DNA of 7,419 nucleotides from Propionibacteriales bacterium (GTDB taxonomy: Bacteria > Actinomycetota > Actinomycetes > Propionibacteriales > Propionibacteriaceae): assembly GCA_030453285.1 (NCBI GenBank), contig JAKDKP010000096.1, forward strand, positions 1 through 7,419, given 5' to 3'. Shown in pieces: positions 1 to 5,869 of the stretch. A model generated the notes under the pieces. That model did not search any database. It saw only the letters and a program-made list of their open reading frames with translations, and was not told the DNA's origin. Position 1 is the stretch's first letter. Each line of letters starts with the position of its first letter. Position numbers and translations under genes: made by a program.

Positions 1-9
1 TGTAGTCTG

Positions 10-927
10 ATGGCCATGACAAACCTCGTGGATCTGCAACAGATCACCAAGTCGTTCGGGCACGCAGTGGCCCTGGATGGGATGGACCTGACGATCAAGG
101 CCGGGGAGGTGCACGGGCTCCTTGGGCCGAACGGCGCCGGCAAGTCCACCACGATCCGGGTGCTGCTGGGCATGCTGCACGCCGACCGCGGCACGGCGAA
201 CGTCCTGGGGCACGATCCGTGGACGGCTGCACCCGACGTACGGAAGCGATTGGCGTACGTGCCCGGCGATGTGAGCCTGTGGCCCAACCTGACCGGCGGC
301 GAGGTGATCGATCTGCTGGCGCGCATGCACGGCGGTGAGGACCGCGCCCGACGGAACGACCTGATGGAGCAGTTCGAGTTGGACCCGACCAAACGGTCCC
401 GTACGTACTCCAAGGGCAACCGGCAGAAGGTCGGCCTGATCTCCGCGCTGAGTGTGAACGCCGAGCTGCTGATCCTGGACGAGCCGACGTCGGGACTGGA
501 CCCGCTGATGGAAGAGGTGTTCAAGGGCTGCGTCCGGCAGGCGCGTGACGATGGCCGTACCGTGCTGCTGTCCAGCCACATCCTGTCCGAGGTCGAACAG
601 CTCTGCGACCGGGTCAGCATCGTCCGGGCCGGCAAGGTCGTCGAGACCGGAACGCTGGCGCAGCTTCGTGGGCATGACACCACCATGGTGACCGCAACCC
701 TGACCAGAACACCCACGGGCATTGACGGGTTGACCGGAATCGAGAAGGTGCACGTTGACGGGAATCGTATTGAGCTGGCCACGACCCAGTTCGACGACGT
801 GATGACCCGGCTGGCCTCGTTCGGGATCGAGACCCTCACCGTGGCCCCGCCCACCTTGGAGGATCTGTTCCTGCACTACTACGACCAGAGCGGCACCGGC
901 AAGGACCGGGTAGGAGCGACGGCATGA
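10..927 (+). CDS. ABC exporter ATP-binding protein, antibiotic/polyketide export type
   Basis: Cytoplasmic ATPase subunit that would power the permease encoded immediately downstream. Visible motifs are Walker A GPNGAGKST (residues 39-47), a variant signature YSKGNRQKV (133-141) in place of LSGGQ, Walker B LLILDEP (153-159), D-loop SGLD and the switch histidine in LLSSH (His190). The usual Q-loop glutamine is not obvious: the segment reads YVPGDVSLWPNLTG (83-96), a form I associate with the tetronasin-type (TnrB-like) drug exporters. About 85 C-terminal residues follow the nucleotide-binding domain and form an accessory region ending in LEDLFLHYY. Length (305 aa) is normal for the family. The stop overlaps the next start (ATGA), implying translational coupling. 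The start lies 9 bases from the window edge, so the ATG at 16 or a start further upstream cannot be excluded. The exported substrate is unknown. Confidence 0.93.
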   Translation: MAMTNLVDLQQITKSFGHAVALDGMDLTIKAGEVHGLLGPNGAGKSTTIRVLLGMLHADRGTANVLGHDPWTAAPDVRKRLAYVPGDVSLWPNLTGGEVIDLLARMHGGEDRARRNDLMEQFELDPTKRSRTYSKGNRQKVGLISALSVNAELLILDEPTSGLDPLMEEVFKGCVRQARDDGRTVLLSSHILSEVEQLCDRVSIVRAGKVVETGTLAQLRGHDTTMVTATLTRTPTGIDGLTGIEKVHVDGNRIELATTQFDDVMTRLASFGIETLTVAPPTLEDLFLHYYDQSGTGKDRVGATA

Positions 928-2477
928 GCACCCTGACGGGAACTACTCAGATGTTCGGACTGGCCCTGCGGCGGGAGCGGCTGCGCGGCTCCGCGTGGTA
1001 TCTGCTGTCCGGCTTGCTGCTGGTGGTGATTGCCGCGGGCATCATCGCCACCTATCCGACGGCGGCTGGCCGCGCAGAACTGGCCGCATCGGTCAACGCC
1101 AGCGCCGGAGAGCTCTTCATGATCGGCCCCATCGCCAGCAGCGATGTTGGCGGGGTCGGGCTGTGGCGCATGCTGGGTGTCGCGGCGATCTTCGTGAGCC
1201 TGGCCTCCGTACTCACCGTGGTCCGCAACACCCGCGCCTCGGAGGAGAACGGTACGAGCGAGATGCTCGGATCGGCGGCCATCGGGCGGACCGCTCCACT
1301 GATCGCGGCGTACGGCATCTCGACAGCCGGATCCGTGGCGGCCGGCATCGTGGTCGGTGCTGGCTTCCTTGCGATCGGCGCCTCGGTGACCGGTTCGGTG
1401 CTCGTCGCCGGGCAGATCACCATGTTCGGACTGCTGGCCGCTGCCTTGGCCGGGCTGACCGGGCAGATTGTGCAGACCGCACGCGGCGCGACCGGGATCG
1501 CCGTTGCCGTGGTGGCCGCGTTCTTCCTGCTCCGCGGTGCTGGTGATGCCATCGGCGGGAACGCCTACTGGCTGTCCCCGTTCGGGTGGATCGCCGCCGT
1601 TCGCCCCTTCGCCCTCGACAACGGTTGGATGCTCCTGCCCGTCCTCGGGCTCACGATCGCCCTGGCGGCAGCCGCGGTGTGGATCGCCTCGCGCCGCGAC
1701 CTGGGTGCCGGACTGCTGCCGGAGCGCATGGGCCCGGCGAATGCCAGTGCCGGACTGCGTGGTCCGGTGTCCCTCGCCCTGCGTACCAGGCGGGTAGCCA
1801 TCATCGGTTGGTCCGCGGGGGCGCTGGTCGTGGGGCTCCTGATCGGTGGGGTCTCCTCCACCGTGGATGGCCAGATCGACCTCTCCCTCGGCAGCGGTGC
1901 CGGCAGCGGATCCGGCCTCACCCAGGTCGCCCTCTATCTCACGCCGCTGTTTGCCGCGATCCTCGGCATCCAGACCACCCTCCGGCTCCGCGGGGAGGTC
2001 ACCAGCGGCCGGGCAGAAGCCATCCTGCCCCGCCCCGTCGCCCGTTCCGCCTGGCTGCTCGCCCATACCGTCACCGGCGCCCTGGCGTCTCTGGCCATGC
2101 TGATCGCCTTCGGTCTCGGGATCGGTATCGCACAACTCGGCAGCGATCCCGGCTCATTCGGCGTGCTGGCCGTTGCGGGAGCTCTGCGGGCGCCGTCCGC
2201 GTGGGTGTTCATCGCGCTCACCACCCTGCTGCTGGCCGGGATTCCGCGCGCGGCCGCGGCCATCGCGTTCATCGTGGTGGGCGCCTTCCAGGCCCTCGAG
2301 TTCACCGTCGAGTTCCGCCTGGTGCCACCGGACGCGTTGTACGCCTCCCCCTTCGCCCTCGTGCCGCAACTCCCCAACGGCGCCGCACACCCTTGGCAGG
2401 CACTGGTGTTGATCATGGTCGCCGTGGTGCTCACGGTCGTCGCCACAAGGCTGATCCGCCGGCAGGACATCAGTTGA
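924..2477 (+). CDS. ABC exporter permease, tetronasin/polyketide-antibiotic type
   Basis: Integral membrane subunit (517 aa) of the exporter, partner of the ATPase just upstream. Many hydrophobic segments are visible (for example about 25-44, 84-100, 126-155, 165-183, 190-207, 236-255, 292-310, 335-350, 376-404, 425-460, 490-508), consistent with roughly 12 helices. The protein is an internal duplication: a cytoplasmic motif RNTRASEENGTSEMLGSA (101-118) in the first half is matched by LRLRGEVTSGRAEAILPR (353-370) in the second, and the SPF segment at 218-220 by SPF at 476-478. This two-half design, with the acidic E/G motif after a helix, is typical of antibiotic exporter permeases such as TnrB2. 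Likely role is efflux of a hydrophobic compound, giving drug or self-resistance. The start is the ATG of the ATGA overlap. No regulator gene is in view. Substrate is not predictable. Confidence 0.9.
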   Translation: MSTLTGTTQMFGLALRRERLRGSAWYLLSGLLLVVIAAGIIATYPTAAGRAELAASVNASAGELFMIGPIASSDVGGVGLWRMLGVAAIFVSLASVLTVVRNTRASEENGTSEMLGSAAIGRTAPLIAAYGISTAGSVAAGIVVGAGFLAIGASVTGSVLVAGQITMFGLLAAALAGLTGQIVQTARGATGIAVAVVAAFFLLRGAGDAIGGNAYWLSPFGWIAAVRPFALDNGWMLLPVLGLTIALAAAAVWIASRRDLGAGLLPERMGPANASAGLRGPVSLALRTRRVAIIGWSAGALVVGLLIGGVSSTVDGQIDLSLGSGAGSGSGLTQVALYLTPLFAAILGIQTTLRLRGEVTSGRAEAILPRPVARSAWLLAHTVTGALASLAMLIAFGLGIGIAQLGSDPGSFGVLAVAGALRAPSAWVFIALTTLLLAGIPRAAAAIAFIVVGAFQALEFTVEFRLVPPDALYASPFALVPQLPNGAAHPWQALVLIMVAVVLTVVATRLIRRQDIS

Positions 2478-2559
2478 GCGGTTCTGATCGTTTATGCCCC
2501 GGCAGACTGGTCCCAGCGATACGAAAGGCCGCACGAATTCAGCTCCCGCACACGACGAA

Positions 2560-2588
2560 GCCCTGGTGAGAAACCTTCTCACCAGGGC
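2560..2588. terminator. Perfect 13-bp hairpin between ABC operon and tRNA fragment
   Basis: Arms GCCCTGGTGAGAA and TTCTCACCAGGGC flank an ACC loop with no mismatch. It lies about 80 bases after the permease stop and just beyond the orphan tRNA-Pro 3' fragment. A related hairpin lies in the same place relative to the intact tRNA-Pro (5831-5863), so this is most simply the original terminator of the tRNA locus, left behind when the islet inserted. Being symmetric, it could also stop plus-strand transcripts of the exporter operon. No strong U-tract follows on either strand, so efficiency is uncertain. Confidence 0.65.
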
Positions 2589-2593
2589 AACCG

Positions 2594-2636
2594 GTCGGGC
2601 TGACAGGATTTGAACCTGCGACCCCCCGACCCCCAG
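2594..2636 (-). repeat. Distal attachment-site repeat (tRNA-Pro 3' fragment)
   Basis: On the minus strand this starts CTGGGGGTC (anticodon loop, GGG anticodon), continues through the T arm (GCAGG TTCAAAT CCTGT) and ends CAGCCCGAC. It differs from the copy at 5870-5912 at two of 43 positions (anticodon-stem A to G and variable-loop C to T). No 5' half precedes it: bases 2637-2670 cannot form a matching acceptor or D arm, so this is a remnant and not a tRNA gene. Weaker similarity continues past it through the hairpin to about 2551, paralleling 5823-5869. Confidence 0.88.
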
Positions 2637-2729
2637 GCGTCCAGAAGCCTCCGCCGGAACCACAATCCGCCCATTTCAAGGGGTCTGAGCATGCAGAGGA
2701 CGTCACGAAATGCATAGTTTGCATGGTTC

Positions 2730-2749
2730 TGGTCCCCTTTTGGTCCCCC
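2730..2749 (+). repeat. Terminal inverted motif, distal copy (candidate arm-type site)
   Basis: TGGTCCCCTTTTGGTCCCCC lies about 94 bases inside the distal att core and consists of two tandem GGTCCCC units with a TTTT spacer. The opposite end of the islet carries a 17-of-20 match on the other strand (5785-5804). Paired, inverted, subterminal copies suggest a binding site for the recombinase that moved the element. The sequence is GC-rich, so chance similarity is possible. Confidence 0.45.
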
Positions 2750-2832
2750 TCCCGCGCACCCGAGAAGTACCACCAGAGGCGCACCGCACGTCAACTTCGT
2801 CGTGTTCGACCGGCCTCTCCGCTCGACGGCAG

Positions 2833-2847
2833 CTTGACCGGGTCAAG
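2833..2847. promoter_or_regulatory. Perfect palindrome CTTGACCGGGTCAAG, operator-like
   Basis: Seven-base arms CTTGACC and GGTCAAG surround a single central G. It lies 67 bases beyond the HIRAN stop codon, with no run of T after it, so it looks more like a dimeric-protein binding site than a terminator. The gene it might control is not evident; a former regulator or excision gene of the element is one possibility. Confidence 0.35.
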
Positions 2848-2913
2848 GGGTGCGCTAGACGAGCGCGAGAAGCGATTCCGGGTGTCGTTGTAGCCGAATA
2901 CCTCAACGCGATG

Positions 2914-3780
2914 TCAGGGCCGCAGTTTGTCCAAGCGCTGCTTGATGCGACTACCGTCTCCTCGACCCGGAGGACAGGCGTCTACCCAACGCACCAGTAC
3001 CGCGACCTCCTGATCGTGTTGCCCGAGTTTCCGGTGGATGATCGCAGCTTGCTCCGTGTACCAGGGCGCAGGCTCCAGGCCTTCACGCGCTGCAGACCCT
3101 TCGGCGCCCCTGATGGCGGCATAACAGAGCGACAGCGCCTCATCAAGACGATCATCTCGCTTGAGTTGCTTGATCGGCTCGACAAGTTGAAGGTAATGGA
3201 TGCCGTTCACCATCCCCGATTTGAACTGTTCCGCCCGATCGCCTCCGTCGGCGAGTGCGGTGCTCACCATCTCGCTCACGCTGTCGTGATGCGCCTCCGC
3301 CTTCGCTCGGGAGGACATCGGCGGACGGTTCTCTTGCGACCATTGCCAGTGCGGCGGGCCTTGTCCGAGCCAAGCCCACGCCTCCGCACGGAGCCCTTTC
3401 GGCAGCATCTCGGTGAAGATCTGCACCGAGACCGAGCGTGCGCCGCCGTTCGACAAGTCGAGGTCCCGTGCCACGTAGCCAGACAGATACCCGACCCGCT
3501 CTCCTTCGACGTGGACAGCTACAGCGTGCGGATCTGCCTGGTTGTCGGGTTCACGCTGCAACGTCCCCTCGAGTTCGAAGTAGCCGCCCTCGCCTGCGCC
3601 GTGACGGCCGGCTAGTGCTGCGACCGCTTCCTTCGCGATTGTCGTCGTACCCAACAGCTTGACCAGCGACGCCTCGCCCGGACGGGAGATTGTCACTTCG
3701 ACGCGAACCTTCGACTGCCCACGACCACCGTCGCGCTGAGTCGATTCGGGACGGCCGAAGATGCGATTAAGGATTCCCAT
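2914..3780 (-). CDS. HIRAN-domain protein with helical (TPR-like) C-terminal region
   Basis: 288 aa, cytoplasmic, no signal peptide or membrane segment. Residues about 35-110 match the HIRAN fold. The hallmark is FELEGTLQREPDNQADPHAV (69-88), followed by an AVHV strand (88-91), GERVGYLSG (93-101) and a basic helix start. HIRAN domains bind DNA, known for the 3' single-stranded ends recognised by eukaryotic HLTF; bacterial stand-alone versions are poorly characterised. Residues about 165-288 are helical, with two TPR-like segments: KRDDRLDEALSLCYAAI (207-223) and YTEQAAIIHRKLGQHDQEVA (241-260). The ATG start has AGAGG nine bases upstream, overlapping the TAG of the preceding gene; the 12-bp gap implies one operon. 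It is the last gene before the distal att site. I infer a DNA-end or damaged-DNA sensor for its neighbours; the biological role is not shown by sequence. Confidence 0.8.
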   Translation of the reverse strand: MGILNRIFGRPESTQRDGGRGQSKVRVEVTISRPGEASLVKLLGTTTIAKEAVAALAGRHGAGEGGYFELEGTLQREPDNQADPHAVAVHVEGERVGYLSGYVARDLDLSNGGARSVSVQIFTEMLPKGLRAEAWAWLGQGPPHWQWSQENRPPMSSRAKAEAHHDSVSEMVSTALADGGDRAEQFKSGMVNGIHYLQLVEPIKQLKRDDRLDEALSLCYAAIRGAEGSAAREGLEPAPWYTEQAAIIHRKLGQHDQEVAVLVRWVDACPPGRGDGSRIKQRLDKLRP

Positions 3781-3792
3781 CGACGAGTGCCT

Positions 3793-4632
3793 CTATCCCC
3801 GAACGAGGCGGTGGATGAACTTGACTGCCTTTTCGACGCGCTCCTTCAGCACGACGAGTTCAGTCATCGGGAAGCGGCCCGCCGCGCCGTGGGTACCGTT
3901 GTTGAAGTCGTCGAACAGGGCGATGACACCGTCGATGTCAGCATCGACGAACTCGACCATCTCGGTGACCGCGTTTCCACTGCGGTCGAGGCAGTAGCGG
4001 ATCTTGGCTCGACGCGAGACGCCGCCGTTCGGCGTCTTGATGTAGTTCGGCTCCGCGGCGATCACGATGGCGTCGGGCGCCTCGGCGTCCAGGATCGCGG
4101 TGAGCATCTCACGAGCGCTGGTGCAGAAGTGCCGAGCCGCGTCTGGGTTACTCGGGTTCAGCGCGAACAGGGCACCACTCCATCTGTCCTGTAGCTCTGG
4201 AATGATGTCCCATAGTTCGTTCGTGAGCGTGGTCGCTTGGAGTTGGGCTGCGGCTTCGTCATCAGCCGACAGCAGCCGGTTCAGGCTCGCAACGCTGTCG
4301 GCAGCTTCTGCCTCAGCGAGATCGAGAAGGTTGTCTGGGTCGGCCCAGCGTCCGTTCTCGACTGCAGACTCGATGCCTGTGAAGCGCCGCCCGACGGTGC
4401 GCGCGACGCTGGTCGAAGTCGTGTAACGGACGGTGACAGTCGGACTCGAATTGAGACGACGCAACTCGCTCTGTAGCCTCGCGCGGTTCGCGCGGACCCG
4501 TGAGTTGTGCGCACGCACGTCACGGTTGTACTGATCGATCGCGCTGTTGACCTTGCGGATCGCTTGCTGCTGCTTCTGCTGGGCCTGTCGAATCATGCTC
4601 CGGGCCTGAGAAGGAGTGACACGGCGGACCAT
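3793..4632 (-). CDS. Coiled-coil protein resembling predicted pPIWI-associating nuclease family
   Basis: 279 aa. Residues 8-60 form a highly charged, Gln/Arg-rich amphipathic helix (RQAQQKQQQAIRKVN, then alternating Arg/Asn/Ala), almost surely a coiled coil. A linker follows, then an alpha-helical region (95-185) containing RWSGALFALNPSNPDAARHF (150-169) and SAREMLTAIL (172-181). A beta/alpha part follows with RRAKIRYCL (207-215), FVDADID (228-234) and FNNGTHGAAGRF (243-254). From memory this architecture, especially the AL-NP-NPDAARHFC-SARE segment and the GTHG motif, matches an actinobacterial family labelled predicted pPIWI-associating nuclease; no catalytic triad is obvious to me. The chosen start is the ATG of the TAATG overlap with the upstream stop, preceded by GGGGGTG; a TTG two codons earlier is less likely. 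Probable toxic effector or nuclease of the cassette, by inference. Confidence 0.7.
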   Translation of the reverse strand: MVRRVTPSQARSMIRQAQQKQQQAIRKVNSAIDQYNRDVRAHNSRVRANRARLQSELRRLNSSPTVTVRYTTSTSVARTVGRRFTGIESAVENGRWADPDNLLDLAEAEAADSVASLNRLLSADDEAAAQLQATTLTNELWDIIPELQDRWSGALFALNPSNPDAARHFCTSAREMLTAILDAEAPDAIVIAAEPNYIKTPNGGVSRRAKIRYCLDRSGNAVTEMVEFVDADIDGVIALFDDFNNGTHGAAGRFPMTELVVLKERVEKAVKFIHRLVRG

Positions 4633-4982
4633 TAGCAATCACCCCCGAGCACCTCTGGGTGGTACTTCGCGATCCGCTCGGAGACCTCGCGCGCCAGGTT
4701 CGAGATCCGCCAGTGCTCATCGATGCCGTCTTCACCTGTGTGGGGCGGCTGCTCGGCGTAAGCACGCGAGAGAGTAACAGCGTGACGGTACGCCTCTGTG
4801 GGCGTACCTTCCCGGAGGTCAGCTTCCTCGAAGGTCACGGGGAGATCATCACGGCGGAGTCGGATGTCTTCAAGTATCAGGGTCGAACCGGTGATGAATG
4901 TCTGGTCCGCGAGATCCATCTCACGGACCCAAGGCGCGAGTCGCTCAGCGCGACCGTCGTTTAGGTTGGTCTTGAGTTCCAC
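4632..4982 (-). CDS. Small protein of unknown function in the islet operon
   Basis: 116 aa, acidic, no signal peptide or membrane helix. I do not recognise the family. It has a hydrophobic stretch QTFITGSTLILEDIRL (27-42), the acidic segment FEEADL (51-56), and a helical C-terminal half with YRHAVTLSRAYAEQ (65-78) and ISNLAREVSERIAKYHPEV (93-111). The GS and acidic motifs faintly recall a nucleotidyltransferase core, but spacing is wrong and I do not claim it. The start is GTG at 4982, chosen because a perfect AGGAGG lies five bases upstream. The stop overlaps the next gene (TAATG), so translation is coupled to the coiled-coil protein. Such coupling suggests a stoichiometric partner, for example an inhibitor or adaptor of the putative nuclease; this is inference. 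Confidence 0.75.
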   Translation of the reverse strand: MELKTNLNDGRAERLAPWVREMDLADQTFITGSTLILEDIRLRRDDLPVTFEEADLREGTPTEAYRHAVTLSRAYAEQPPHTGEDGIDEHWRISNLAREVSERIAKYHPEVLGGDC

Positions 4983-4987
4983 AGGTT

Positions 4988-4993
4988 CCTCCT
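4988..4993 (-). promoter_or_regulatory. Strong Shine-Dalgarno AGGAGG deciding a GTG start
   Basis: Perfect AGGAGG, five-base spacer AACCT, then GTG at 4982. It fixes the start of the 116-aa protein. The site overlaps the TAG of the 38-aa ORF (4992-4994), a tight arrangement typical of translationally coupled operon genes. Confidence 0.75.
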
Positions 4994-5108
4994 AGCTCAT
5001 GGCTTCAAGGGTAAGAGCCGCGTCTGACATTGGCACGCGGAGACGTCGACGCACACCGGCCAGTCGGAGTTGGAGGTCCTGACGGACCCGACGCGCTTCG
5101 GTCGACAT
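4992..5108 (-). CDS. Possible 38-aa ORF ahead of the 116-aa gene
   Basis: Begins ATG at 5108 and ends TAG inside the ribosome binding site of the next gene. The peptide (MSTEARRVRQ..., then LRLAGVRRRLRVP, ending TLEAMS) is a plausible basic amphipathic helix. AGAGGA lies five bases upstream of the ATG. It overlaps, in another frame, the Pro/Ser/Gly-rich tail of the frameshifted gene, and G/C at third codon positions is slightly commoner in this frame than in the overlapping one. It might be a separate small protein, the true C-terminus of the upstream gene after a second frame change, or nothing. A TGA in the same frame sits immediately before its ATG (TGAATG), which would suit a gene junction. 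Confidence 0.4.
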   Translation of the reverse strand: MSTEARRVRQDLQLRLAGVRRRLRVPMSDAALTLEAMS

Positions 5109-5702
5109 TCATGTCCTCTGTGCGGGGTGGCTTCCTTTGCGGCACGGGCGCCGTGGGGCGTTCACGCTTGTCAGCTAGCAGGAGGCTGAGCGGTCTTGTA
5201 ATGGCCCATGCGAGCACCGGGGTGACACTGCCAGAGCTGTCGAAGACGACGCAGAGTTGGCCGCGACGGAGGCCCGAATCTTTGAGCAGGGACTCGCGAG
5301 TACCGACCATAGCTTCGGTGAGCTTGTCCAAGGTCGCTGCGACGTCGAACCCTACTGATCGCGAGAGTTCGTCCGTGCTGATCTTCGCGACGTTGGATTG
5401 CCCCCCGGTTTCTGGACCGCTACTCGAAGCTCCATCGCGGACTGGGACTTGTATCGCTCGGCCGGGCGCACGCCAATTCGGAGCCTGCCGATCACGTCTT
5501 CGAGAGCTGAGTCGGAGTCGTGACGGTCCCATCCCCGCAGTTCGCGTTCGCCGGTATCCCAGGCGATGTCAGCTGCGCTGATGGCGAGGCCGGGGCCTTC
5601 AAGCCGACTGATGTAGGCGACACCGTCCGCGACGGCCCCGGTTGGCGTACGGCCATGGACGACGCGAACCGCGGTGCCGATCGCGAGCGAGTATGCGCCC
5701 AT
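5005..5702 (-). pseudogene. Unknown-function gene split by a frame change in a G6 tract
   Basis: First gene of the islet. From ATG 5702 the frame reads MGAYSLAIGTAVRVVHGRTP and onward for about 100 residues, to ELRVAVQKPGG. It then runs into a stop at 5352. From the G6 tract (5401-5406) the minus-one frame continues as protein-like sequence: QSNVAKISTDELSRSVGFDV, then CVVFDSSGSVTPVLAWAI and LSLLLADKRERP. It ends TGA at 5005. Joined, the product is 232 aa with no membrane segment; I do not recognise the family. The last 34 residues are Pro/Ser/Gly-rich and may be out of frame, since the 38-aa ORF covers the same bases. The ribosome binding site is weak (GGACGAG). The 157-aa version starting at 5825 is unlikely because its first 41 residues look non-coding. 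Frame loss may be a real indel, a sequencing error, or programmed. Confidence 0.6.
5400..5406 (-). other. G_GGG_GGC heptamer, candidate slippery site
   Basis: In the reading frame of the first islet gene the codons are CCG GGG GGC, so the last seven bases fit the X_XXY_YYZ pattern. Slipping back one base gives Gly-Gly then CAA TCC AAC, exactly entering the downstream frame. TCGCGA occurs twice downstream and could form a weak stem. The same run is also a classic homopolymer for indels. Confidence 0.35.
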
Positions 5703-5784
5703 GTCAACTCGTCCAGGTGAAGGAGCGCGGAAGCGGGTTCGCGGCGCCCTGCTCGTCCACAGGCGGTCGCCCCGCACCATGCCG

Positions 5785-5804
5785 GGGGGGCCAGACGGGG
5801 ACCA
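5785..5804 (-). repeat. Terminal inverted motif, tRNA-proximal copy (candidate arm-type site)
   Basis: On the minus strand it reads TGGTCCCCGTCTGGCCCCCC, matching 17 of 20 bases of the plus-strand motif at 2730-2749. It lies 66 bases inside the proximal att core. The opposite orientation at the two ends is as expected for recombinase arm sites. It is followed by a run of G on the plus strand, so base composition contributes to the match. Confidence 0.4.
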
Positions 5805-5830
5805 CAGAAAACGAGCCTCAGACACGACGA

Positions 5831-5867
5831 AGCCCAGGCGAGAAACCTACTCTCACCTGAGCTTTTT
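5831..5867. terminator. Hairpin terminator downstream of tRNA-Pro
   Basis: Minus-strand RNA forms GCTCAGGTGAGA paired with TCTCGCCTGGGC around a seven-base loop, fully paired with two G-U wobbles, beginning nine bases after the tRNA 3' end. On the plus strand the same hairpin has two C-A mismatches but is followed by TTTTT (5863-5867). It is homologous to the hairpin at 2560-2588 beyond the orphan tRNA fragment. It would terminate tRNA-Pro and separate it from the islet operon, which therefore needs its own promoter in 5703-5830; I see no clear one there. Confidence 0.6.
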
Positions 5868-5869
5868 AC

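Larger units (their letters stand above)
2637..2913. other. Non-coding distal end of the islet
   Basis: About 277 bases between the distal att repeat and the end of the HIRAN gene. I see no convincing gene: short reading frames here are either antisense to the HIRAN gene or generated by the tRNA fragment. It holds possible protein-binding structures: TGCAT-rich inverted pairs (ATGCA at 2710-2714 and TGCAT at 2720-2724, with GCATGC close by at 2692-2697), the direct repeat GGTCCCC-TTTT-GGTCCCC (2731-2748), and a perfect 15-bp palindrome (2833-2847). The density of short repeats next to an att core is what recombination-protein arm sites look like, but that is inference. No integrase remnant is recognisable. 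Confidence 0.5.

Noticed and set aside
879..2135. Long minus-strand open frame of 418 codons antisense to the permease
   Set aside because: Its Gly/Asp/Glu/Gln/Arg-rich low-complexity product is a GC-bias shadow of the membrane protein on the plus strand, which has clear helices, family motifs and coupling to the ATPase.
1586..2569. Plus-strand 327-codon frame overlapping the permease
   Set aside because: Arg/Pro/Ala/His-rich shadow in another frame, with no domain-like segments.
2594..2670. Second functional tRNA-Pro
   Set aside because: Only the 3' part from the anticodon loop is present; upstream bases cannot form the acceptor or D arm.
2154..2784. Minus-strand short frames with VGGSQVQILSARP or GVAGSNPVSPT
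   Set aside because: Translations of the tRNA-Pro fragment at the distal att repeat, not proteins.
2710..3615. Plus-strand 301-codon frame across the HIRAN gene
   Set aside because: Antisense to a gene with a recognisable domain and good ribosome binding site; no family features in its own product.
4632..4982. Nucleotidyltransferase (AbiEii/MNT-like) assignment for the 116-aa protein
   Set aside because: TGS and EADL are suggestive, but the spacing between the GS motif and the acidic residues is too long and no second acidic pair is evident.
2637..5869. Integrase or excisionase gene or remnant within the islet
   Set aside because: I looked on both strands for a tyrosine-recombinase-like pattern of catalytic residues or a small helix-turn-helix gene and found nothing I could support.
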